NCBI GenBank assembly: GCA_013331625.1
Contig: DUGC01000058.1
Coordinates: forward strand, 1 to 15,924
DNA: 15,924 bases
Direction of reading: 5' to 3'
Origin: Candidatus Iainarchaeum sp.
GTDB lineage: Archaea; Iainarchaeota; Iainarchaeia; Iainarchaeales; Iainarchaeaceae
Shown: positions 1 through 5,774 of the stretch, piece after piece
Layout of the letters: the number at the start of each line of letters is the position of its first letter
Numbering within the stretch: position 1 is the first letter of the stretch
Translations under genes and position numbers: made by a program
The notes under the pieces: model-generated
Told to the model about the DNA's origin: nothing
Database searches by the model: none
Seen by the model: only the letters and a program-made list of their open reading frames with translations

Positions 1-149
1 TTTTGCGTACTTGAGGAGTATATACTGGGGGATACTGATCACCAAAATCTGTACCCCCAACCTTATACTTGAATCAGCCGCTTAATCGGAAAACGAAGGA
101 CTGATGCCTCCCCGAATATGTTTTTAGCAGGTTCGTGGCAAAATCTGGT
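1..149. other. Window-edge region without a confident gene
   Basis: Two plus-strand frames are open from the window edge: frame 1 ends at a TGA at 70-72 and frame 2 at a TAA at 83-85. Either could be the tail of a gene that starts outside the window, but about 25 codons are too few to choose between them. An imperfect hairpin (TGGGGGATAC at 26-35 against GTACCCCCA at 51-59, one bulged A) lies in the same stretch and could be a 3'-end structure of the upstream gene. No tRNA or other RNA gene is visible. A T-rich, TATA-like stretch at 121-126 sits about 26 bases before the ATG at 150. Confidence 0.3.
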
Positions 150-701
150 ATGGGAAATTTCTATTTTGACCTCGAAACCTCAGGATTAAACCCGAAGCAG
201 GACCGTATAATCGCCCTTCAGTACGAGGAGCTTGACCGCAGCACGGGAAAGGCAGTTGGCAGCCTGCATATACTCCGTGAATGGGAATATGGGGAGAAGG
301 GAATCCTCGAAAAATTCCTCAATGAATCGGGCATATTGAAAAAATACGAATTCAGCTTCGTGCCTATAGGGTACAACCTCGGGTTCAAGGCAAATTTTCT
401 CAGGGCACGCCTTGCGGAAAACGGGTTGCAGCAGATCGATCTTATCGACCGCCCCTTTATCGACCTGCGCTCTTTTGGGGTGGTCATGAACAGGGGCGAA
501 TTCAGGGGTTCGGGCCTTGACCGGCTGACCGGAAAGCAAAGCGATGGCGCCAATGTGCCGAAGTGGTATAAGGCAAAAGAGTACGGGAAAATCATCCGCT
601 ATATCGAGGACAAGGCGTCCTCGTTCGTAAAGCTCAATTCATGGCTCTATGCGGAAATGCCAAAGTTCCTTGAAAGGTTCAAAAAAGAGAGCGGCGTGTA
701 A
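150..701 (+). CDS. RNase H-fold (DEDD-like) 3'-5' exonuclease family protein
   Basis: This is a 183-residue protein of the ribonuclease H-like exonuclease fold. Seen: the exo I motif FDLETSGL (D7, E9), an exo II-like segment GYNLGFKANFL (N76, F79), and a C-terminal helix containing YIEDKASSF (Y151, D154) followed by an amphipathic helix. In active DEDD nucleases an acidic residue follows the exo II Phe and another lies four after the exo III Tyr. Here those positions are K80 and K155, with D154 one residue early, so activity is uncertain. A start at ATG 150 is preferred because a T-rich TATA-like box at 121-126 lies about 26 bases upstream, as at other leaderless genes here. A GTG at 135 would add five residues. 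It appears to be a single-gene unit with a terminator-like inverted repeat after the stop. The fold is fairly sure; the substrate is unknown. Confidence 0.7.
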   Translation: MGNFYFDLETSGLNPKQDRIIALQYEELDRSTGKAVGSLHILREWEYGEKGILEKFLNESGILKKYEFSFVPIGYNLGFKANFLRARLAENGLQQIDLIDRPFIDLRSFGVVMNRGEFRGSGLDRLTGKQSDGANVPKWYKAKEYGKIIRYIEDKASSFVKLNSWLYAEMPKFLERFKKESGV

Positions 702-1063
702 GGCGGAGGAATTTTCAAAAAAATCCTTTTTGAAAAATTATTTTAAAAAATTTGCGGACACTTTGCTAAAAAATTGCCCCTGCCAAAAAACGGGGCATGT
801 AAACAGCGGATTTTCCTCCCTGCTTCGTAACACGCGTTAAGTTTGCGGGAAATCCTTTTTAACCCTTGCTTGTAAGTACATCTGTGACATTTAGGAAGTG
901 ACTGAAATAATGGATTACACGAAATTCCATTACAGTGTTCGACAATTTTTTCAGATAAAATAATTTTCCATAAAATATTTCCAAATAACGGCTTTAAGAC
1001 TGGAAATAAATAATGGGAATTTAGGTTAAGGAATTTCAAAAGCCTAAAAAGGGAGGTAAGTGC
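702..1063 (+). promoter_or_regulatory. Long AT-rich spacer upstream of the archaeosortase cassette
   Basis: This is the longest gene-free stretch in the window. After the terminator-like repeat it contains a GCCCC/GGGGC dyad (776-780 with 792-796), a 7-bp dyad TAATGGA/TCCATTA (908-914 with 926-932) and an 8-bp dyad TATTTCCA/TGGAAATA (976-983 with 1001-1008). The AT-rich run AAATAAATAA near 1004-1013 is a plausible TATA box. It would start transcription about 1030-1040 and leave a short leader carrying the Shine-Dalgarno GGAGGT at 1052-1057, six bases before the ATG at 1064. Short open frames on either strand here lack ribosome-binding sites and look like chance. The dyads could be operator sites for the cassette; that is inference. 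Confidence 0.35.
712..736 (+). terminator. Inverted repeat after the exonuclease gene, terminator-like
   Basis: A perfect 10-bp inverted repeat (TTTTCAAAAA at 712-721 and TTTTTGAAAA at 727-736) with a 5-base loop begins 11 bases after the stop codon. The right arm opens with a run of five T, and AT-rich sequence follows. Archaeal termination relies mainly on T-runs, so this is a reasonable terminator candidate, but it is unproven. Confidence 0.4.
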
Positions 1064-1633
1064 ATGAAGAAATTTGCTATAGCCATCGGGCTGCTGCTGG
1101 TTTCAGGGATAGCGCTCGGTGCACAGGCAGGAACTGATAACCTTTCCGATGTAGCCTGTTACGGGACTCATGCGGAAATTGCGGGCGATGACGGGAGTGT
1201 CATAGCCCATGCGGGGAACGGGGCGTTCGTGAGCATAAATAAAAAGCACGGCGCAAAGCTGCTCGCATTCCTTGAGGTGCAAAAAGGCCCGGGTGACCCA
1301 AATCACTTGGTCGCAACCGTAAAAGTCGTCAACATCGGGGACAGGCTTTCAGCAAACACGAAAGTGAGGCTGGAAAACATCCCTGCTGACTGGAATGTGA
1401 CCGGTGGCGGCTTTGCAAACATTGGCAACCTGAAAGGTGGAAGCTCGAAGGCCGCCACATTTGACATAATGAAAAGCGCATCGGACGCGTCGGTATATGC
1501 TGTCGCATCCTCAAACAACGCGCCGGCAGTTTCATCAGAAATTGTCCCGATGCCCATAAACCCCATAGTAGGGATCGGTCTTGTTGCAGGGATTGCAGGC
1601 CTGCTTTCAGTGGCCAGAAAAAGTGAGGCATAA
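1064..1633 (+). CDS. Secreted protein with C-terminal archaeosortase sorting signal
   Basis: This is a 189-residue exported protein and the probable substrate of the archaeosortase two genes downstream. Seen: a signal peptide (two Lys, hydrophobic core about 4-19, Ala-X-Ala site ending at A22) and a beta-rich middle region (about 50-160). The pattern VVNIG then NIPADW resembles the NEW3/CARDB-type Ig-like surface domains. N-glycosylation sequons lie at N26 (NLS) and N111 (NVT). The C-terminus is tripartite: VPMPINP at 161-167, a hydrophobic stretch at about 168-184, then R185-K186 and a three-residue tail. That layout is typical of proteins cut and re-anchored by archaeosortases. The motif is close to, but not identical with, the VPXXXP type. 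A strong Shine-Dalgarno GGAGGT precedes the ATG by six bases. Its own biological role is unknown; the export and sorting features are clear. Confidence 0.75.
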   Translation: MKKFAIAIGLLLVSGIALGAQAGTDNLSDVACYGTHAEIAGDDGSVIAHAGNGAFVSINKKHGAKLLAFLEVQKGPGDPNHLVATVKVVNIGDRLSANTKVRLENIPADWNVTGGGFANIGNLKGGSSKAATFDIMKSASDASVYAVASSNNAPAVSSEIVPMPINPIVGIGLVAGIAGLLSVARKSEA

Positions 1634-1645
1634 AGGAGGGATGCT

Positions 1646-2824
1646 GTGTACGATTTGCTGATATTATATGGCGCCGTTTCAATGACGCACCTATTCATAC
1701 AACTGCATTTCGCGCACAGCCATTACATAAAAAAACAGGTGCAAAAGGAAGGGGGGCGCATATCCCCTTCCGTTGCAATTATCATCCCTTCCTACAACGA
1801 GCAGGCCGGCGCGCTTTCAAGATGCGTTGAATCCTGCCTGAACCAGAATTATGCCGGAAAAATAAAGGTGCTGCTCCTGGATGATGGCAGCAGGGATGCA
1901 GGCGCATTTGAATCAGTGGGCGCGCAATTTTCCTCAAACCCAATGTTTGAGGCAATAAGATTTGAGCGCAACCGCGGGAAACGCGAGGTGCAAAAGGAAG
2001 GCTTTGACCGCTCGGACAACTCTGATGTCATTGTCACAATTGACAGCGATACAGTATTGCATGCGGATGCAATTTTCCGGCTGGTGCAGCCTTTTTGTGA
2101 CCCGCACATTGGCGCCGTCACCGGCGATGTGCACGCGATAAAAACCCCAAGGCTCCTCTCAAGGCTCATTGACGTGCGATACTGGACCGCATTCAACCAG
2201 GAACGCTCGGCGCAAAGCCTTTTCTCATCCGTGCTCTGCTGCAGCGGCCCGCTCTCAGCATACCGCACAGAGATCATACGCAAGGTGAAATGGAGATATG
2301 TCAACCAGGCGTTTTTAGGGCGGAAGTGCACTTATGGCGATGACCGGCACCTAACCAACCTTGTCCTGGAAGATGGCTATGGCGTCGTGTTCGAGCCTTA
2401 CGCAAAGGCAAAAACAGGGGTTCCGGAAAATTTTACGGGATTTTTAAGGCAGCAGGCGCGATGGAACCGCAGCTTTTATCGCGAAATGCTCTGGACTTTC
2501 AGGCTCATCTGGAAACGCAGGTTCAATGTCCCCCCATACATGGCCTATGACCTTTTGATGCAGGCAATACTCCCGTTTTTCCTCATAGGCACAATCACAT
2601 TCATGTTAACGCGCTCTTGGAATGAGAGCTGGATATACTTTATATCATACCTTTCCATCCTTGTGGGGATCGCGCTGATACGCGCAAGCTATGCGTTTTT
2701 GCGCACGGGGGACAGGAACTTTTTCCTCTTTCCGCTATATGCCTTCATACACATAATATTCCTTGTTCCGCTGCGCATATTCGCGCTCTTTACTTTGAAT
2801 GAAAAAAAGTGGGGGACAAGATGA
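1646..2824 (+). CDS. Processive GT2 polysaccharide synthase, hyaluronan/chitin-synthase-like
   Basis: This is a 392-residue membrane glycosyltransferase of family GT2. Seen in order: one N-terminal membrane segment (about 4-21), the nucleotide-sugar site SYNE (49-52) and DDGS (79-82), the DXD-type motif DSD (133-135), the acceptor/base motif GDDRHLTN (231-238), the processivity motif QQARW (269-273), then three C-terminal membrane segments (about 300-323, 328-350, 358-385). The combination of DSD, GDD and QXXRW is that of hyaluronan, chitin and cellulose synthases, which polymerise and extrude beta-linked glycans. The sugar and product are not predictable from sequence alone. It starts at GTG 1646, five bases after GGAGGG (1635-1640). 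The gene begins 12 bases after the sorted protein and its stop overlaps the archaeosortase start as ATGA, so the three are surely co-expressed. It could instead add a short glycan to a lipid or to the target protein. Confidence 0.85.
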   Translation: MYDLLILYGAVSMTHLFIQLHFAHSHYIKKQVQKEGGRISPSVAIIIPSYNEQAGALSRCVESCLNQNYAGKIKVLLLDDGSRDAGAFESVGAQFSSNPMFEAIRFERNRGKREVQKEGFDRSDNSDVIVTIDSDTVLHADAIFRLVQPFCDPHIGAVTGDVHAIKTPRLLSRLIDVRYWTAFNQERSAQSLFSSVLCCSGPLSAYRTEIIRKVKWRYVNQAFLGRKCTYGDDRHLTNLVLEDGYGVVFEPYAKAKTGVPENFTGFLRQQARWNRSFYREMLWTFRLIWKRRFNVPPYMAYDLLMQAILPFFLIGTITFMLTRSWNESWIYFISYLSILVGIALIRASYAFLRTGDRNFFLFPLYAFIHIIFLVPLRIFALFTLNEKKWGTR

Positions 2825-3372
2825 AACTGCCATATAACAGTAAACGGCTTGACATAATCATGCGCATAGCGCTGATAGTTTTTTTTGCAGGCTATCTTAT
2901 ATCAGAGTATCCTGACTACAAATTAATTGCATCTCTAACAGGCGAAGCTGTTGCACTGGCCGTATCCATGGCGGGGCTGCCGGTCACAATCTGGAATAAC
3001 TATATGCTCGTGGAATACTCAGGCCTTGCGCGGGTGTTCTCCCTTTCAGCTGAGTGCGCGGGAGTGATAGTGCTGTCAATATTTTTGTTCCCGCTCTTCA
3101 TCACCCCGCAAATAGCGCTCAAAAATCGCCTAATCGGCCTGCTCTTCATCCCGCTGCTTTTTTTTGGGAATGTGCTGCGCATTGCCCTCGATATTGTTGC
3201 AGGGGCGTACATTTCCGCGCAAGATGTCGTGCTCTTGCACAACACGCTCGGGCAGGTGTTCATATTCGGCTGGGCCATACTCACTTTTTACCTCTACCTC
3301 AGGTACACCGGCCAGTTCCCATCCCTCTATAAGGATGCGGAAAAGTACAGGGAATTTTTCGACGGGGAGTGA
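2821..3372 (+). CDS. Archaeosortase/exosortase family transpeptidase
   Basis: This is a 183-residue polytopic membrane protein of the archaeosortase/exosortase family. These enzymes cleave a C-terminal sorting signal and transfer the protein to a membrane lipid or another anchor. Seen: the triad Cys79 (SAECAG), Arg120 (GNVLRIAL) and His140 (LLHNTLGQ), each at the edge of a hydrophobic segment, with about five to six membrane spans overall. At 183 residues it is compact, near the core size of the family. The ATG at 2821 overlaps the upstream stop (ATGA) and has G-rich sequence 6 bases before it; a GTG at 2809 in the same frame is less likely. Its neighbours are one protein with a matching tripartite C-terminus and a GT2 synthase, which argues for a dedicated system. 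Family assignment is confident. The subtype (A, B, C, D or new) is not resolved. Confidence 0.85.
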   Translation: MKLPYNSKRLDIIMRIALIVFFAGYLISEYPDYKLIASLTGEAVALAVSMAGLPVTIWNNYMLVEYSGLARVFSLSAECAGVIVLSIFLFPLFITPQIALKNRLIGLLFIPLLFFGNVLRIALDIVAGAYISAQDVVLLHNTLGQVFIFGWAILTFYLYLRYTGQFPSLYKDAEKYREFFDGE

Positions 3373-3381
3373 GGAATATGG

Positions 3382-3397
3382 CCGGTGTAAAAACCGG
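3382..3397 (+). terminator. Small hairpin after the archaeosortase gene
   Basis: CCGGT (3382-3386) pairs with ACCGG (3393-3397) across a six-base A-rich loop, ten bases after the stop codon. There is no strong T-run directly after it, so a role in termination is only possible. Confidence 0.2.
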
Positions 3398-3486
3398 AAT
3401 TTCTCAAAAAATCGCTTGGCAACGGCTAAAATCTTGTAAAAAATTACGCACCTTTTGCTGCCATTTGTCTCCACCCCTCCAAGTAG

Positions 3487-3547
3487 GTATTTAAACGTTT
3501 CCTAAGGCAATTTGTACTAGTTCTCTAACGAATCGGGTAGTGGTGGA
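3487..3547 (+). promoter_or_regulatory. TTTAAA promoter and Shine-Dalgarno for eL21-rpo4 cluster
   Basis: The box TTTAAA at 3490-3495 matches the one upstream of several other genes here. It lies 54 bases before the ATG at 3549, so transcription would start near 3517-3520 and give a leader of about 30 bases. That leader carries GGTGG (3541-3546 region), a fit to the archaeal anti-Shine-Dalgarno, just before the ATG. This differs from the apparently leaderless genes elsewhere in the window. Confidence 0.5.
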
Positions 3548-3548
3548 T

Positions 3549-3995
3549 ATGGCAAACAAGGCGGCAAAGGGAAAGCGCGCAAAGACAAGGAACACTATTA
3601 GCAGGAAGGGCCCAAGGCCCACGATCACAAAGCTTTTGCAGCAAATCCCAATCGGAAGCAAGGTCGATATCAAGGCAAATAGCTGGATGCAGGGCAAGGG
3701 AATGCCTTTCAGGCGCTTCCACGGCATGACAGGGACAGTTACAGCCAGGCAGGGAAGGTCATATATTGTTGAAGCAACAAATGGCAACCAGCTTGTTGAA
3801 CTTATCATTGGCCCTGCGCACCTGACACTTTCAAGGGGCGCTAAGCAGCCAACGCAGGAAGAGGCAGATGCAAAAGAGGCAAAGGCGGCCCTTGCACAAA
3901 AACGCAAGGTTGTAAGAAAGCCGATCCAAGAGGAAAAGCCAAGGGGCGCAATAGAGGAAATTGCCGATGAGGCTGAAGGGGAGGCGATGGCATGA
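3549..3995 (+). CDS. rpl21e: 50S ribosomal protein eL21 with long acidic/basic C-terminal tail
   Basis: Ribosomal protein eL21 belongs to the large subunit. The first 95 residues match the family: a Lys/Arg-rich start with KTRNTISRKG, the segment IPIGSKVDIKANSWMQGKG, the motif RRFHGMTGTV and the end QLVELIIGPAHL. Archaeal eL21 is usually just under 100 residues, but this one is 148. The extra 50 residues (about 98-148) are rich in Glu, Lys and Ala and look unstructured or helical. I chose ATG 3549 because GGTGG lies just upstream; two in-frame GTG codons at 3540 and 3543 are alternatives. It opens the cluster with rpo4, DUF655 and ksgA, an order known from many archaea, and its stop overlaps the rpo4 start as ATGA. 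Confidence 0.93.
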   Translation: MANKAAKGKRAKTRNTISRKGPRPTITKLLQQIPIGSKVDIKANSWMQGKGMPFRRFHGMTGTVTARQGRSYIVEATNGNQLVELIIGPAHLTLSRGAKQPTQEEADAKEAKAALAQKRKVVRKPIQEEKPRGAIEEIADEAEGEAMA

Positions 3996-4321
3996 TAGGC
4001 AAAAGAGTCGTTTCGGTGCAGAATGTGCCACTCTACCATGTAAAGGAGATACTGGCAGAGCGCAGCAAGGAAGGTGAACTGCGCTATGAGCAGCAGCAGG
4101 CTTTTGATTATTCGAAAAAATTTGCAAAAATCACGCCGGCAAAAGGGGAAAAGCTCATAGGCGAGCTCAAAGGGCTCGAGCTTGATGAGGATTTCATCAC
4201 AAAGGCAGTTGATGTGCTCCCCGCAGACATTGAGACCGCAAGGCTGATATCCTATAAGGGCAACGTCAGTGATGACAAGCTCAAGCAGGTAGTTGAACTC
4301 ACCTCCAAGTACGCAAAATAG
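3992..4321 (+). CDS. rpo4: DNA-directed RNA polymerase subunit Rpo4 (RpoF)
   Basis: This 109-residue protein is archaeal RNA polymerase subunit Rpo4 (Rpb4 homologue, also called RpoF). It forms the stalk with Rpo7 and helps in open-complex formation and transcript binding. Seen: an N-terminal part with VPLYHVKEIL, the helical core SKEGELRYEQQQAFDYSKKF, and the C-terminal HRDC-like helical end with VLPADIETARLI. Length is normal for the family. Its ATG overlaps the eL21 stop as ATGA, implying coupled translation. A 28-base gap follows before the DUF655 gene. The neighbourhood eL21-rpo4-DUF655-ksgA is typical of archaea and supports the call. Confidence 0.92.
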   Translation: MIGKRVVSVQNVPLYHVKEILAERSKEGELRYEQQQAFDYSKKFAKITPAKGEKLIGELKGLELDEDFITKAVDVLPADIETARLISYKGNVSDDKLKQVVELTSKYAK

Positions 4322-4349
4322 CAAAAAACCCTGATTTTTGGGTGGTGGC

Positions 4350-4934
4350 ATGAAAACTGAGGATAAGGCACTAGTTCTGGATTTCCTTCCGTTGGGGAGG
4401 AGCTCAGATTACAAGACAGAGCCCATAGCGCAGCTTTTAGGGAAGGACTTTTTCACGCTTTTGGAAGTAATACCAAAGCAGGGCATTGAGCTAAAAGCGC
4501 TCGATGAGGTTTATGTCGGAAAGGACGAAAGGCCCGTTATTGAGTTCATAAAGCGCAGGATCTCCCACAAAGAGCTCACAAACAACTCGCTGACAGAACT
4601 TGAAAAGGCCGTTGAAACCATTGTCCTTGGAGATGAAAAGCGCTTTGTCGAGTTTTACAATATTTCACGCAGCATAACCCTAAAGCGCCACCAGATAGAA
4701 CTGCTTCCCGGCATGGGAAAAAAGCACATGCTGCAGATACTTTCAACGCGGGAAAAAGGGCTGTTTACATCTTTTAAGGATATGAAGGAGCGCGTTTTTG
4801 GTATTCCGGACCCTGTTGCCGCAATAGTCAAAAGGGTCATTGAAGAGCTTGAGGATGGCCCTGAAATGAAGCACTACCTATTCGTCCGCCCCCCTTCGCA
4901 GGAACGTGAATTCCGCCCAAGGCGCAGGATGTAA
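4350..4934 (+). CDS. DUF655 protein, nucleic-acid-binding with helix-hairpin-helix
   Basis: This 194-residue protein belongs to archaeal DUF655. Members have an N-terminal OB-like domain and C-terminal helix-hairpin-helix motifs, and lie beside rpo4 and ksgA in many archaea; their function is unproven but probably RNA- or DNA-related. Seen: the opening LVLDFLPLGRSSD, a hairpin motif LLPGMGKKHM (118-127) and a second helical unit with VFGIPDP (149-155). The C-terminus is Arg-rich (REFRPRRRM). ATG 4350 is preferred over TTG 4338 because GGTGGT (4341-4346) sits at a good Shine-Dalgarno distance. It is followed after 12 bases by ksgA. Family confidence is high; the exact role is unknown. Confidence 0.88.
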   Translation: MKTEDKALVLDFLPLGRSSDYKTEPIAQLLGKDFFTLLEVIPKQGIELKALDEVYVGKDERPVIEFIKRRISHKELTNNSLTELEKAVETIVLGDEKRFVEFYNISRSITLKRHQIELLPGMGKKHMLQILSTREKGLFTSFKDMKERVFGIPDPVAAIVKRVIEELEDGPEMKHYLFVRPPSQEREFRPRRRM

Positions 4935-4946
4935 CAAGTGTAGCTT

Positions 4947-5774
4947 ATGCCCCTGTTTTCAGACCTCAATGACCAGATGGCAAAATACCGTTTCCGGCCC
5001 GACCAGAGGTTTGGCCAGAATTTTGCCATTAATGAGCCCCTGCTCGAGCGCATGGTTGAACTCGCAGACCTTAATGCAAAAGACACTGTGCTGGAAATCG
5101 GCTGCGGAACCGGCTTTCTTACAGAAAAGCTGGTGAAAAAATGCAAAGTCATAGGCTATGAGCTTGACAGGAACCTTGCAGGGCTTTTGCGCGGGAGGTT
5201 CAAAGATGAGAAGAATTTCCGGCTCATTGAGGAAGATATTGTCTTTGCAAAGCTGCCCAAATTCACAAAAGTTGTATCGCTCCCCCCATATAACATTTCC
5301 ACGCAGGTCATGCTAAAGCTCATCAGCTCAAAAGCCATGTTTGAAAGGGCAGTGCTCGTGTTCCAGACTGAGTTTTGCGAAAAGCTCACTGCAGAGCCCG
5401 GCTTTCCAGACTACAATTACCTCTCAGTGCTGGCCCGCCTCTCTTTTGACCCCAAAATCGCCTTAAAGAACATCTCGCCCGCATCATTTTTCCCAAAGCC
5501 CGAATCATATTCCTCAGTCATTGTCCTCCAAAGGCGGGATGCGCCAAAAGTGGCACAAAGCGGGGACTTCATTTTTTTCATAAAAAACCTCTTCCGCTAC
5601 AAGAACAAGAACCTTTCAAATGCGCTCTCAAACTGCCTGTCACAGGTCCGCAGGCTTGGCATAAAAGATGAAAAAATGCGCAAGGCGCTGGAAAATTCAG
5701 GCATCGGGGATGAAAAAGTCAGCCTGCTCGAACCGGAAATTTTTGCCGAGCTCTTCAGTCGAATTTCCCGATGA
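4947..5774 (+). CDS. ksgA: 16S rRNA (adenine-N6,N6)-dimethyltransferase KsgA/Dim1-like, altered motif IV
   Basis: KsgA/Dim1 dimethylates two adjacent adenines near the 3' end of 16S rRNA, late in small-subunit assembly. Seen: the opening QRFGQNFAIN (the usual Q-H-F-L segment), SAM motif I VLEIGCGTGF (48-57), the acidic motif II end YELDRN, and LIEEDIVFA for motif III. The C-terminal part carries ASFFPKPESYSSVIVL, as in the family. Motif IV is usually N-L-P-Y but here reads L112-P-P-Y115, so the catalytic Asn is replaced by Leu. The DNA at this point is unambiguous. There is no clear Shine-Dalgarno; ATG 4947 is the first in frame, and ATG 4977 is also possible. The stop lies inside the convergent AMP phosphorylase gene (20-base overlap). 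The family call is strong; activity is open. Confidence 0.88.
   Translation: MPLFSDLNDQMAKYRFRPDQRFGQNFAINEPLLERMVELADLNAKDTVLEIGCGTGFLTEKLVKKCKVIGYELDRNLAGLLRGRFKDEKNFRLIEEDIVFAKLPKFTKVVSLPPYNISTQVMLKLISSKAMFERAVLVFQTEFCEKLTAEPGFPDYNYLSVLARLSFDPKIALKNISPASFFPKPESYSSVIVLQRRDAPKVAQSGDFIFFIKNLFRYKNKNLSNALSNCLSQVRRLGIKDEKMRKALENSGIGDEKVSLLEPEIFAELFSRISR

Noticed and set aside
26..59. Possible RNA gene or riboswitch at the hairpin near the window edge
   Set aside because: A single imperfect hairpin without a conserved core or tRNA arms is too little; it may be only a 3'-end structure.
743..1039. 98-codon minus-strand frame in the spacer upstream of the archaeosortase cassette
   Set aside because: It needs a TTG start, has no ribosome-binding site and encodes a composition typical of translated AT-rich non-coding DNA.
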